A stretch of DNA of 64,000 bases from Haliclona indistincta (GCA_964017065.1 OZ024786.1:728888-792887), one strand, 5' to 3'. Shown: positions 11,995 through 22,683, numbered from the stretch's first letter. A program made the numbers and translations. The notes: a model not told the origin generated them from the letters alone.

Positions 11995-12491
11995 GGGTAC
12001 TGGTAAAACCAGGAACGGGAAACGAGGAAACGGGAAACGAGGAAACGGGAAATGGGAAATAAGAAACGGGAAATGGGAAATAAGAAACGGCGCCATTATT
12101 GCACTAAAACTACTAAATCCTAAACCCAAGACCCTAAAAACCTTCGCCTAACAGCGCCCAGTATGGACCTAACGGCGCCAGTATGGACCTAACGGCGCCA
12201 GTATGGACCTAGACTAACAGCGCTCAGTATTCGCCTAACATGCCATAATAGTACTGGGCGCTGTTAGGTCCATACTGGCGCCGTTAGGTCCATACTGGCG
12301 CCGTTAGGTCCATACTGGCGCTGTTAGGTCCATACTCAACTGGGCGCTGTTAAGTGAAGGTTTTTAGGGTCTTGGGTTTAGGATTTAGTAGTTTTAGTGC
12401 AATAATGGCGCCGTTTCTTATTTCCCATTTCCCGTTTCTTATTTCCCATTTCCCGTTTCCTCGTTTCCCGTTCCTGGTTTTACCAGTACCC
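11995..12491. mobile_element. Full-length palindromic (foldback) element, 497 bp
   Basis: The whole element folds on itself. The arms begin GGGTACTGGTAAAACCAGGA, continue with repeated GGGAAACGAGGAAAC / GGGAAATAAGAAAC modules, then a telomere-like segment (CCCTAAAAACC) and repeats of CTAACGGCGCCAGTATGGAC near the centre. The 9-bp target duplication CTGCGCCAG lies at 11986-11994 and 12492-12500. GGG ends and a 9-bp duplication again fit a Mutator-like mechanism. There is no coding potential. Confidence 0.8.
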
Positions 12492-12500
12492 CTGCGCCAG

Positions 12501-13106
12501 GGGGGTACGACAAGCTAATTTAATATGACGTATTGCCACGCCCACTACAATAATGCAAGGCTTTGGAATGTGTGCAAGATAGTTTAAACAGTTTGCCACC
12601 GCGCTATAGTACATGATATCGAGCTCAAGTTTGCATTGTTTACACTCCAGGTCAAGGCAAGTAATATTCCAAAACGATCTACTGAAAATAGCTGAAACAA
12701 GTATTCTGCTGTTACAGTGATTGGACAACATTTGTGCGTATTGCAGCCAGAGTTTATTCGCCACGGCCGAAATTTCTTTACATTATTAATTGAATGATGC
12801 TCTAGAATGATACCATTGCTGTTTTGATCACGTTGGTGCTTTCTTGGGTAAATAATTTTGCCAACCAATTCTCTATCTTCATCTCTCTGTACTGCAAAAA
12901 CTAAACGAGGTACGGGTGGGGTACGGTAGCTTAAACGAAAGGTCTTGGGCAGTAGAATCCATTTCGCGACATGCTTACCGGTCAAATTGTCCTCTAAAGG
13001 CGTAGCAGACCAGGAAAGACGCAATGTATTCTGGTTTACTAAATCATTGCCTACGTGAAGCTACGTCAGCATTACGTCAGAATAAATTAGCTTGTCGTAC
13101 CCCCCC
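12501..13106. mobile_element. G-run TIR element next to the foldback element
   Basis: Inverted ends GGGGGTACGACAAGCTAATT, then TATGACGTA / TCTGACGTA, about 34 bp. The right flank repeats the left flank imperfectly (TCGCTGCGCC against TCGCTGCACC), so the insertion is older than the foldback element, which landed at its left edge. An unrecognised minus-strand frame runs through it (13024-12584, including LPPKTFRL-like LLPKTFRLSYRTPPVPRL); I cannot assign it. Confidence 0.6.
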
Positions 13107-13424
13107 TGTCGCTGCACCGTGTGGATCGCTATCACGGAGAACACACACCCGGCATTTGTCTGGAGTCTTCGAAGAACGGTAAGCTCGTGTAGGATCGCCA
13201 TTCTGCACTTGCCAGATAATTATAACCGCCGTATAGGTCTACAAACAAGTGTGGGCGGGGCTCGTATGCACTGCATGCATGCGTAGGCGACTAGGCAGAC
13301 CTGATACGTACAGCTTAACAATTTTAGCTACAAGTTTAAGAAAAGCCATCAAAAACAGGAATACTAAACTAATGGTGGAAACAAAGACTTCTCCGTACAT
13401 GCATGATATTGAACTGCACTTCAC

Positions 13425-13830
13425 TAAAAAGAAAAAAGGACACAAACAAGAAATTAAAAAGATTTCTATTGAGGATGTAGTGATGAAGAAATCTACCACT
13501 GGTTCACAATGTAAACCAACAAGGAACAAGCATAGAATGGTAACACGATTGACTTGCTAACAGACCATAGATCCCTACATCAGTGGCTGTACATAAGATC
13601 AATATTTTGTCACAAGCTGAATTCTATTCAAAGTGTCAGTCAACAGTAAATAGCTTAACTAGCTATAGTCTGGCCACAGCAGCCACTGATGTAGGGATCT
13701 ATGGTCTGTTAGCAAGTCAATCGTGTTACCATTCTATGCTTGTTCCTTGTTGGTTTACATTGTGAACCAGTGGTATATTTCTTCATCACTACATCCTTTT
13801 GATTTTGATAGAAATCTTTTTAATTTCTTG
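13425..13830. repeat. Foldback block at the 3' end of R1 (copy 1)
   Basis: Inverted arms of about 180 bp surround the inner pair TAACAGACCATAGATCCCTA and its inverse. Outer landmarks are ACCACTGGTTCACAATGTAA and its inverse, and a block spelling AGATTTCTAT / ATAGAAATCT. The same block is found at 33870-34254 and 39398-39830, and in pieces at 31081-31920. Confidence 0.75.
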
Positions 13831-13955
13831 TAATTTTGGGTTTGAAGGTGATGGAGACACAAGCGCGAAGAAATTTCGATTTTCCACCAGGTTCTCTAGC
13901 ATCCAAACGATGATATACTCAACGCATGTGTAAGCACAACAGCTTGTGTTAGAAC

Positions 13956-14120
13956 ATATCGATGGGTTACTACAGAGTGCTCATGATCATATCGATGGGT
14001 TACTACAGAGTGATCATGATCATATCGATGGGTTACTACAGAGTGATCATGATCATATCGATGGGTTACTACAGAGTGATCATGATCATATCGATGGGTT
14101 ACTACAGAGTGCTCATGAAT
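13956..14120 (+). repeat. Tandem repeat, 33-bp unit, five copies
   Basis: The unit begins ATATCGATGGGTTACTACAG and ends GTGATCATGATC or GTGCTCATGATC. The outer units carry GCTCATGA and the inner ones GATCATGA. The unit length is divisible by three, and both strands stay open through the array. The unit aligns to MCO coding sequence near 37138-37172 (CGATTGGTTACTCCTG ... CACTCATG), so the array grew out of an exon. Confidence 0.8.
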
Positions 14121-14389
14121 AACATACTCTACAATGTAAGCTATCACTTTGTCGTCTCGGCCGTTGGAACAAACCCTACAGATAACAAGCTGTGGGATTG
14201 TGCCCATCCAATACATCTTCATGATCATAGTTTTCATGTTGCTAAAATCGGTTTTGGAGAGTATAATTACAATGGAAAATTAACAAGACCATCAGAGGAC
14301 ATTCTATGCACAGTCAATACGTATTTCTAGATGGGAATATATTAGAGCCAGCAGTCCCCTTGGTCCTACAGATAAAACTCATTAGAATA

Positions 14390-15230
14390 ATATGAGCAAA
14401 TTTTATTTTTTCCTGAACACACGTGTGCTATAGCAAATATAGTGCTCGCTTGCTCATTGTACTCACCAGTGCAGGCATGAGTATGCATAGCAAAGACTCT
14501 CCTGACATTGTAGACATGTTTTGAAGAACAGAAACACCCAGCTACACGAACAGTAGTTCATACTGACATATGTTGGCAAATTTTTCAGATTAAGACCAAC
14601 CAAGACAATACATTTTCACACATGAGTAGCCGCCATCTTAATTCGAGGTCATCCCTACATATCATTGCCGATCGGCAATGAAATACTTGTAATAATTATT
14701 ATTCATATTTTTCCAAGCTAATAGTGCAGATTTCCTAATAAGGTCAATCACATTTACTCTGAAAAAGTGATTGAATCAAAGTTGTGTCACAGTTGTGCAC
14801 AAACTATGAGCAAATGAAAATACTTTAATTTTGTCAAAATCATGTAAAATTAGAGTTCTAATGAGCACAAACGCATGCGCTGAGCTAATATCTACAGCAT
14901 GTATCCGCTATAGCGTGACCGTGAGTAACGATATTATAACTGAATCGTGGATAATCAAAACCAAAACATTACCTTTCCATACAAATTGTATCGGGTATAG
15001 CAATCTTGGCTGTAGCGATAAATCTGGTATAACGATAGGAAGACGTGAGGCAAAACGCACGATTCTGCGTGAAGGAAATATACCAAAAAAATCAACTCTC
15101 TTCAATCATGCTGAAAAGCTAATAGTGCTCAGCTGTAATGCATTATTTTCAGGTGTTCCAATGAGATTCAGTAACGTTTTTATTGGTCCTAGACAAATTA
15201 ATGAGTCTCTTCTTCAATAGAGTTGCTTTA
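14390..15230 (+). repeat. Remnant of a deleted TRIM-NHL unit (flanks only)
   Basis: 14390-14755 matches the sequence upstream of TRIM copy 1 (4080-4390; shared GCATAGCAAAGACTCTCCTG), and 14760-15100 matches the sequence downstream of it (7690-8060; shared TGTATCCGCTATAGCGTGAC-like text). The TRIM coding region is absent between them. This looks like an internal deletion of a third TM-TRIM-MCO unit. Confidence 0.65.
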
Positions 15231-15330
15231 ATTTGCTCTGTATAAGTTCCAGGCACCAAAAACACTGACTACTGGCTAAACACTGACTATTTATTAGAAT
15301 AGCCGCCAGTGCAACTATAAGCTTAATTGT

Positions 15331-15786
15331 ACCATGGTTTCAAAGGCACCACCCGTGGTGTATTCCAGTTATACCACGGGAAAACAGGATTTCCTGTGGA
15401 ATATCATGGTTATTCCACAGGATTTCCTGTGGAATATCTACATATTCCACAGGAAATCCTGTGGAGTCACATGACTCCCACAGGACAAAAAAAGACCATT
15501 GAAATGATCTACCTTCCTGAGAGAACTCAGAGAAGGGGTGAGAGTTGTGAGTCAACCTCACCAGTACACTATAAAGAGTGCGCAAGTCGCCCTTATTTAT
15601 CCTATAGAAACCTACAGACATCAGTGGGCTTGTGGTTGCCATGGTACAAGTCAGTTATACCATGCCTACTTGTGGTGTATCATGAATACACTCAGCAATA
15701 ACCATTAATCCCTCGGGCTACGCCCTCGGGATTAATAGTTATTGCTTCGTGTATTCTAGATACACCACGGGTAGGCATGGTATAAC
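15331..15786. repeat. Cluster of palindromes
   Basis: 15395-15465 repeats the self-complementary motif TCCACAGGAAATCCTGTGGA. 15655-15785 is a near-perfect hairpin of about 130 bp centred on CCCTCGGGCTACGCCCTCGGG, with arms beginning TTATACCATGCCTACTTGTG. The outer parts share CACCACGGG text. It resembles a palindromic MITE with no coding content. Confidence 0.7.
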
Positions 15787-16219
15787 ATATACTTATTTTT
15801 ATGTATCTTAAGGTTTATTAACAGGCAAGTTATCAAGCTGAAAAGTATCAGCGAGTATTCTGCAACTTAAGCTGCAAAAGATATTGACATTAAAGAGATT
15901 TAATATGATACTATTATAGCTATAATGAGGTGCATTAAAAATGAGGTGTACGCTAATTTTATATTTTATTACTAAAAATATGTAATGTACTGTACTGTAT
16001 AGCGTGCATTGCAAGACGTTCAATTGTCCTACTAGCAGACAAAAGAATGCTTACAACACCCAGACATGAAACGGCTGATGAGCTGATTACCAACACCCAA
16101 CTACAGAGCCCAGATAATCACCACTGAGAGTGTTGTGACAGCTCTATTAAAAGATCAGGTTGTCAAAATGTGCAAAGAGCAACAACACAACAAATTCTGG
16201 ATAATATTTTATTTATAAT
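15787..16219. other. AT-rich stretch without a gene
   Basis: I see no convincing ORF, RNA gene or repeat copy here. Confidence 0.4.
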
Positions 16220-16221
16220 TA

Positions 16222-16576
16222 CAGTACCGTTCACGAGTAAGTGGACCAACACCCGCGGGAGACTCGCAGGCAACCCGGGGGTAATTTTGTCTTGCCCGCG
16301 GAACCGTGTATCATTAACCGCGGGTAGATGAGAATACAGAGTGCATCACGCGCTGGAGCTGATACATGCGAGCACTGTATATGCTCGCGCAAGTCACACA
16401 ACGACAACGTGAGTCTGCCTAGCTATCTAGCAGGGCGCGAGTGCATGCAAGGCTGCATGAGGGCCGCGGGTTAGTGTGGTGCGGGCAGCGGGTACACGTT
16501 CACGAATCAGCGGGCACCCCCGAGTTACGGGCGGTTAGCCCGCGGGTTTGAGTACACTTACTCGTGAACGGTACTG
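16222..16576. mobile_element. Tc1/mariner-type MITE
   Basis: 355 bp with a perfect 22-bp inverted repeat CAGTACCGTTCACGAGTAAG(TG), flanked by TA on both sides (16220-16221 and 16577-16578). CAGT ends and a TA target fit the Tc1/mariner superfamily. The interior is GC-rich and holds several CCCGCGG motifs. Confidence 0.8.
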
Positions 16577-16632
16577 TATTTATGGACTGAAACACAGAAT
16601 TATAAGCGATGCCCAAAGTATTAGTATTAGTT

Positions 16633-16720
16633 ATATCACTCCCACGAGGGATGTTGCTGGTTTATAGCGCCCGAGGGCGGAGGGCGCTATAAACCGCAAC
16701 ATCCCGAGTGGGAGGGATAT
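16633..16720. repeat. 88-bp perfect-type palindrome
   Basis: The arms start ATATCACTCCCACGAGGGAT (inverse CTCGGGATGTTGCGG... with small changes), and the centre is GGTTTATAGCGCCC / GGGCGCTATAAACC. It is probably a short palindromic MITE. Confidence 0.7.
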
Positions 16721-16726
16721 GTATTA

Positions 16727-16870
16727 GTTATTGCCCTCACGCGAGGGCAATAACCGACATTAATGACCGCGGGAAAGTCGGTTTCCCGAGTAACGGTCGA
16801 GGGCGCAGCCCGAGACTGTACGAGGGCAACCGACTTTCCCGAGGTCATTAATGTCGGTTATTGCCCGAGT
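16727..16870. repeat. GC-rich palindromic repeat
   Basis: A small hairpin (GTTATTGCCCTC ... GAGGGCAATAAC) is followed by a larger inverted pair GACATTAATGACCGCGGGAA and TTCCCGAGGTCATTAATGTC. Fragments recur at about 16990-17010 (CCTACATTAATGCCCTCG). Confidence 0.7.
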
Positions 16871-17205
16871 TGTGTAGGGCGATAAATGATTTATTACATA
16901 GTTCATCACTGTGAGCGCAATAACATTGCGAATTTTTGAAACTCGCAAAGACGCAACTGTCTGTTGCTATAGAAGACGCTACGCGTGGTCAATAACCTAC
17001 ATTAATGCCCTCGAATAGAGCATTCTGATTGGTGAAAGATGACGTACTATGTAATAAAACAGATTTATCTACTGTTGCTATGTGGTTGCCAAGGATGCCT
17101 TGGCAACCTGTTACGTCACAGCCATCGCCTAGCAACGTACATGACGTCACATGAAAATGGCGAAAGAACGTGCTACTATGGTGCTGGCTCCTGGCTGGTC
17201 TAGCT

Positions 17206-17518
17206 CATGGGCGTAGGAACAGGGGGGGCCACAGGGGCCAGGGCCCCCCTTATTTTTGAGCTTACCTGTTCAGAAAGTACCCAGCAAGTCTGTTGCATTG
17301 CCAAAGAGTCTCAGTTTAATACCTAGACCACTACACTATACACTGCCATGCCATCAGTGCAGCTAATAAAATTTCACGTAGCACGTTTGCATGTCGAAGA
17401 TAGCCATAAAATTGCTGAAATAACGCCCCTTATGAATATTAATTAGCAAAAATTTTCGGCTCGCTCCGCTCGCCTAAATCTTGGGCCCCCCTGCTCAAAA
17501 AATCTTCCTACGCCACTG
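17206..17518. mobile_element. hAT-like MITE (CAGTGGCGTAGG-type ends)
   Basis: The ends are CATGGGCGTAGGAA and the inverse of CAGTGGCGTAGGAA, with inner runs CAGGGGGGGCC / GGCCCCCCTG. Compare the clear hAT element at 18814. I could not find a clean 8-bp target duplication. Confidence 0.55.
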
Positions 17519-18081
17519 TAGCTACTTACCCGTGACCTTTCTCGGCTGTCAGTGTTGTTAATGAAGCGTTTCTATCTACCAGGAAAGGTTGATATTAGAC
17601 TTACATCCAAAGTTGTTATGTGGGCGATCTACGATGACCCAGCTTGCCTATATACCCGGCGCGGTTATGTAGCTGAGGCGCATAGATCGCTACTATTTCG
17701 TCTCCCGAGTGTCTTTGTGTTGTTGCTGGCTGTGCTGTCATGATCAACGATGATTTTAACACACTGGACAATTTCCACCCCCCGCCACTCGCAGTTTCTT
17801 GGGAGCCTGCTCATTGGACTGTAGCTCTCTCATGTGTTCCTGTATAATGTGTTTACTATGTTTTGATGTTGAATTGTTTGATGAACGTGATGGTGCGTGT
17901 ATTAAAGCTATCGTGTCGGTACAAAGGTCACTTCAGATATAGCACTCTTGGCCGTATGACACTCCATTCGAGTCTCGTTAAGCGGAGACTTCCTAATTAA
18001 TAGGGTTCTCCTCAGCATTCGCGTTGTGCGCGCGCGTACAGAATTACTATAAAGGCTTGTTTGTAGCACCAACCGGTCAGT

Positions 18082-18158
18082 TGGTTCGGTGGCACAGCGG
18101 TTTAGTATGGTGGCTTGTGATGCAGACGGTCAGGGTTCGATTCTCGCAGAATGCGTGC
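18082..18158 (+). repeat. tRNA-like head of a SINE-type repeat (copy 1)
   Basis: It holds a box A-like GGTGGCACAGCGGTTTAG and a perfect B-box-like GGTTCGATTC (18134-18143), spaced as in a tRNA gene, followed by a T-run that would end Pol III transcription. The stems do not close into a good cloverleaf by eye, so it is called a tRNA-derived head, not a tRNA gene. An almost identical copy is at 22800-22876. Confidence 0.55.
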
Positions 18159-18331
18159 TTTTTTTGTTTTTTTTAATTTATAAAAGTTAAGTTTTAGCTC
18201 CATCCTTAGTTGAGGCCTGTTTATGACGACTCTCCCGACGATCCTTAGGCTTACTAAGGGCCGAAGGCCCGGTTTAGGACGACCCTCCCGACGATCCTTA
18301 GTTAGGAAGACTCTCCCGACGATCCTTAGTA

Positions 18332-20029
18332 GGGTCTCCACACAAAAAAATCAACTTCTACAAAATCAGCTTTTCGGCGACTTAGTATGTACACCAACTT
18401 ATAAAAACCTCCTGGTGCAAATTTCGCACTCCAAAACTTCTTCGATCCTGCAGAAAACAGCTTTAAACTCTGACCGCAATCAGTTATTAACTAGTCATTC
18501 AATCTTCTTATTAGAGCGCATCTCTTGCACGACTAGCAAGGTTCTGCAAGGCTGCTGGCCATTCCAAAGGGAAGTCAACGGAAGTACTACTCTTAACAAC
18601 TACTTTTAATAACACTAGGTTTGCTGAAATACGTTTGGTCTCGGTTAGCAAACCAGAGGAGGTCGGGTTTATGGGGTCGCTTCCAGCCAGATGGTCAGAA
18701 GTGGCAGTTCACGTTTATATCTATGCAACATCTACAACTACTAACCAACTTTACAAAACTATAGTGAGGAAGCCGCTTCCTCTTCAGCGAAGAAGCTTAC
18801 ATATGGTTACAGCCAGTGGCGTAACTGTCACTCTGATGACCCCAGGGCCTGATTAATATTCATTGTAGCCACACCCACTTTTATTAACAACTGGTTCTGG
18901 CTCTACAGGTCTCTTCCAGGGTAAATATCTCCAAATAGGCAGTTGCCCACTACTGACTACTCATGATGTTTGTAGTGGTTGCAACAGATCAGCTGTAGCT
19001 GTGGTCTCTTATTATATTAGCTAATAGCTATGACAACGTGCCAATTGAAATAACCATGCATGCGTGTAAATGAATATAATTAATATATATTATGAATATA
19101 ATTAACGATTGCTTTTGATGCCAGGGCCCAGGCCCGTGTAGGCCCGGGTTCAGATACGCCACTGGTTACAGCATAGATACTGCAAGTGTCGGCGCTGGCT
19201 TCAAACTTCCACTTTCGAGCTCCACAGTACATGTATCTCTTCGTAACACATAGACCTTTACTAAAGATCCAGTAAAATTGTACAATTCAGCTGTGTTGCT
19301 ATCCTGATAAAATCGACTTCAACTAATCGCCTAGTTCTATCACTGAATTGTTTATTAACTATTAAAATGGTTAATTAACCAAGAACCAGTTTGTATATCG
19401 AATTGAAAGTCGATTTTATGGTGGATAGCAACACGGCTGAATTGTACAATTTTACTGGATCTTTAGTAAAGGTCTATGTGTTACGAAGAGATACTGTGGA
19501 GCTCGAAAGTGGGAGTTTGAAGCCAGCGCCGACACTTGCAGTATCTATGCTGTAACCCTATGTAAGCTTCTTCGCTGAAGAGGAAGCGGCTTCCTCACTA
19601 TAGTTTTGTAAAGTTGGTTAGTAGTTGTAGATGTTGCATAAATATAAACGTGAACTGCCACTTCTGACCAACTGGCTGGAAGCGACCCCATAAACCCGAC
19701 CTCCTCTGGTTTGCTAACCGAGACCAAACGCATTTCAGCAAACCTAGTATTATTAAAAGTACTTGTTAAGAGTAGTACTTCCGTTGACTTCCCTTTGGAA
19801 TGGCCAGCAGCCTTGCAGAACCTTGCTAGTTGTGCAAGAGATGCGCTCTAATAAGAAGATTGAATGACTAGTTAATAACTGATTGCGGTCAGAGTTTAAA
19901 GCTGTTTTCTGCAGGATCGAAGAAGTTTTGGAATGCGAAATTTGCACCAGGAGGTTTTTATAAGTTGGTGTACATACTAAGTCGCCGAAAAGCTGATTTT
20001 GTAGAAGTTGATTTTTTGTGTGGAGACCC
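18332..20029. repeat. 1.7-kb near-perfect palindrome
   Basis: The left arm (18332 to about 19318, interrupted by the hAT element 18814-19164) and right arm (about 19405-20029) are inverted copies of roughly 625 bp. Both begin GGGTCTCCACACAAAAAA and are nearly identical. The loop is AT-rich. Arm ORFs occur as mirror pairs (18223-18609 and 18635-18856 against 19947-19753 and 19733-19545) and are not credible proteins. Confidence 0.8.
18814..19164. mobile_element. hAT MITE in the left arm of the palindrome
   Basis: 351 bp with ends CAGTGGCGTAACTG and the inverse of CAGTGGCGTATCTG. The exact 8-bp target duplication GTTACAGC lies at 18806-18813 and 19165-19172. The right arm of the palindrome shows the empty site. 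Non-coding. Confidence 0.85.
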
Positions 20030-20162
20030 TGGACCTTAGTTAGGAAGACCCTCCCGACGATCCTTAGTTAGTTAGGAAGACCCTCCCTACTTTGCGCAGT
20101 TAGGAGAAGGTTTTTAGGGTTTTGGGTTTAGCTGTATGTTAAACTTAGTGCTACAAACAAGC

Positions 20163-20406
20163 AATTGAAGGGCTCCGGTGAAAAACGGCAATTAAACGTT
20201 TTCCGTATATTGCGAGAAAACGAAGCTAGAAGTTCGGATTGTCACCGTGCCGATGCAGTTCTATGCGTATGTGACAAAGCGCTGATCGGTGAACGCTATT
20301 AATTGTAGTAGGGGTTCTTCAAGTATTGATGCAGTCTGCTAATGCATATAAACTGAAGATTGGTGAAAAACGTTTTAGTGCCGTTATTTACCGGAGCCCT
20401 TCAATT
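20163..20406. mobile_element. Small MITE in composite A
   Basis: Inverted ends AATTGAAGGGCTCCGGTGAA and the inverse of AATTGAAGGGCTCCGGTAAA. Composite B has the empty site at the matching position (about 23175). About 244 bp, non-coding. Confidence 0.65.
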
Positions 20407-20482
20407 AGTATCGATGATGACTCGCATAACGCGAGTGCTGAGGAGAACCCTTTAATTAGGAAGTCTCCGCTTAACGAGACGA

Positions 20483-20622
20483 GTCCCGTTATGGGAAGAC
20501 ATCCGGTCGGGGTCAAAGGTCGAAATTTAACCTGTTTTGCACGGAATTTTAGCTTCATCTTTGTGCTACCCGAGTTGTTGCCTATTCCAGGCTCACTATG
20601 CAGACAGCTGCTGTAGTGGCAC
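20483..20622. repeat. Segment present in inverted form at 22495-22650
   Basis: Shared text includes CCCGTTATGGGAAGACATCC, GGTCAAAGGTCGAAATTTAA and CTATGCAGACAGCTG. It borders composite A on the right, and its inverse borders composite B on the left, so composites A and B sit in opposite orientation within a larger repeat. Confidence 0.65.
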
Positions 20623-22494
20623 TGTGGCAGTCGCCAGTGTGCAAAGGATAGCTCAGTATAAGACATAAGGATGAGCTTGGGAGACCTATCATCGGGACCT
20701 TGAAGAAGAAAAGAATAGTCAGGTTGTCCTTCATGACGAGCTGTATAGTTACGTCCCTTGATCTCGAGTATAGCCGTGCTCCACAGTCTGCTATGGTCTG
20801 TCAATACATATATTTAGCTGTTGGCCATGGTGAGTATTAGAATATGGCTGTAGTCAGGGCATGTAGCCCAGTGTAAGGTAATGATCGATGTCACTGGCTT
20901 CAGTAAGTACTGCTGGACAATGATAGCATGAGTGATCAGTGAATCAGTAGTGTCTGCTAAGAGTGGTAGAATTGAATTGACAGTAGCAACTGTATATATA
21001 CACCACTGAAACATAATATTTTGCATACATTGGAAGGCTTGCTCCACCCGCTAATACACGTAGTCGCATTTGAATAATGTAACACTGAAAGCTTCCATTC
21101 TTGCAATCTTAGCCGCCAGATCAGTACTACTACAATGCACACAAACTGATTATTATAATAGTATTATGATAAACTTCTCATGCAAATTAGATGCAAACAC
21201 CTCTGTGAAGAAAAACATCGAGCAAATATTGTATCATCGACAGTGTAATGGAGTGCTGAGTCATATCGTAGCGTGTTAATAGCATGCAGTGAATCTTCTT
21301 GACCTCTTCAGCTAGTGTGATGTGTTACCAATTACTGAGAATTACAAAGAAATTCTTATACATGCAAGTGATGGAGGTACCAGTGACTCAGTAAATTTCT
21401 CAGGTAAGCAAAACCAGAAATTAAGCAACACATACTGATCAGATGATAATAAGGATGAATGCACATGAATACTAGTTATGAACATGAAAGTTTTATATGA
21501 AAATACAGTCATACAATTGTTTTTTTGCTGAGAGAATAGACTGGACTACAAGCACATGGTTAGAGCATCCTCGATGTAAATTAATAGGAATCCTGTGTTC
21601 TGGTGGTACCATTCTATGATGGCACAGAGACATGTACATGTGGATCGACTGGTAAATTGCACAAGCACTTACCATCAATGGTAACAGAGGAATTTCTGTG
21701 TGAGCCTCGAGACTGCGGCACCATTGGACTTGATCCCGGCAAGGATCAATGTTTTAGTGTTCGAACAAATAGCACCATTGGGCTTGATTCCTTTGTTAGT
21801 CAGTCAGTTGGTTGGGAGGGAGAGAGAGAGAGATATTGGTTAGTTAGTTTATTGTTACTACAGGGCAGGAAAAGTCACTAACCAGCATAATTATTGTGTA
21901 CCCAACTCACTCAAACAGCACACCTCTTCACCATAAAGTACTGCTAGTATACGTGTATTGACATAACTACACAAGTACCTTGTGGTAAAGACTTGCACAG
22001 ATTGGATGAAGGCCGCTCTTATTGACCCCTCATACAATAGTACATGTACATGAATGACACCGCACTGAGCGGCTGGTAGTCTGTTTCTACATTATAGACA
22101 TTTAGGTATGGTACGGTATTTAAGCTCACTAGACTCCAGGCTCATACTGACACTGCTGGAGAACCCACCATTCTCACTGGATATCACAGTATGTTGCTAC
22201 TGTCAATTCCACTCTTTAACAAGTCACTGCAGCCGTTACTCATTCAGTGATCAAGCCCACACCTTATCCTACAGCTGGATGCCAGTATTATATTACAGCC
22301 AAGAATTCTATATTACTTACCAACACTAGTTATTGAAATACAGCAGATTCTGAGGCACTGCTACTCTAGTCCAGTTATACGTACTATACTCAAAGCACAA
22401 CCAGTCTGATTCTTCGTCAGTGTTCTTCCGCCTTCCAAGGTCCTCTCCCAAGCCAAATGAACTCAGCTTGCTTGTGCACACTGGTGACAATCAC
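20623..22494. other. Gene-poor stretch
   Basis: No credible gene is seen. A short purine repeat (GAGAGAGAGAG near 21825) and GTTAGT-type repeats lie at 21795-21860. Small open frames lack conserved motifs. Confidence 0.4.
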
Positions 22495-22650
22495 TCCAGC
22501 TGCTGTCTGCATAGTGAGAAACGGCAATAACTCGGGCAACGTTGAGCACCTACTCCAGCAAAAAAGATTAAGTTAAAATCCGTGCAAAACAGGTTAAATT
22601 TCGACCTTTGACCCCGACCGGATGTCTTCCCATAACGGGACTCAACGAGA
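22495..22650. repeat. Inverted copy of the 20483-20622 segment
   Basis: It reads as the reverse complement of the right flank of composite A (CCGGATGTCTTCCCATAACG and neighbouring text), with small differences. Confidence 0.65.
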
Positions 22651-22683
22651 CTCATAGCATTCTCGGCCGGTTGATATAGCATT

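Larger units (their letters stand above)
9433..13830. mobile_element. Composite repeat R1 (copy 1) with three nested insertions
   Basis: Its parts line up with 33013-34254, which is the same repeat without the insertions (about 1.24 kb). Both start ATTAGGGAGGCACGGTAG, carry a pyrimidine-rich CTT/CTTT tract, and end in a foldback block and TTTTTAATTT. In this copy three elements interrupt it: 9833-11872, 11995-12491 and 12501-13106. The outer flanks are MCO pseudogene sequence. I could not fix its superfamily or an exact target duplication. Confidence 0.65.
8050..14340 (+). pseudogene. Multicopper oxidase pseudogene A, shattered by nested insertions
   Basis: Pieces of the MCO gene at 35367 occur in order: 8050-8282 (includes ATCCTCCATTATGGTACTG, against the region near 36740), 9394-9432 (GATTGCCTGATTTTGATAT) and 13833-14340. 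The last piece includes GGTTTGAAGGTGATGG and a translated block HPIHLHDHSFHVAKIGFG, in which the copper motif HPIHLHGH has Gly changed to Asp. The gaps between pieces are filled by a hAT-type element (8283-9385) and a composite repeat (9433-13830). Part of the third piece has expanded into a 33-bp tandem repeat. It is non-functional. Confidence 0.8.
17969..20482. mobile_element. TIR composite A carrying a tRNA-like head and nested insertions
   Basis: The ends read CGAGTCTCGTTAAGCGGAGA and its inverse, followed by CTTCCTAATTAA and GGTTCTCCTCAGCA on both sides. It matches composite B (22684-23260) but is longer because of a 1.7-kb palindrome (18332-20029) and a small MITE (20163-20406). Inside are a tRNA-like head, direct repeats of CTCCCGACGATCCTTAGT and a GGTTTTTAGGGTTTTGGG block. 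Confidence 0.65.

Noticed and set aside
12584..13024. 146-codon minus-strand ORF as a transposase
   Set aside because: It fits inside the G-run element but shows no DDE, zinc-finger or other transposase motif.
13956..14120. CRISPR-like array
   Set aside because: The units are contiguous with no unique spacers, and they derive from an MCO exon.
13896..14330. Repetitive ORFs on both strands (MGYYRVIMIIS-type and HSVVTHRYDHD-type)
   Set aside because: They are translations of the 33-bp tandem repeat inside a pseudogene.
18082..18158. Functional tRNA gene
   Set aside because: A- and B-box-like words are present, but the stems do not form a convincing cloverleaf, and a near-identical copy sits in the same repeat at 22800-22876. 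Better read as a SINE-type head.
18223..19947. Mirror ORF pairs in the large palindrome
   Set aside because: They arise from inverted copies of non-coding repeat sequence and contain no conserved motif.
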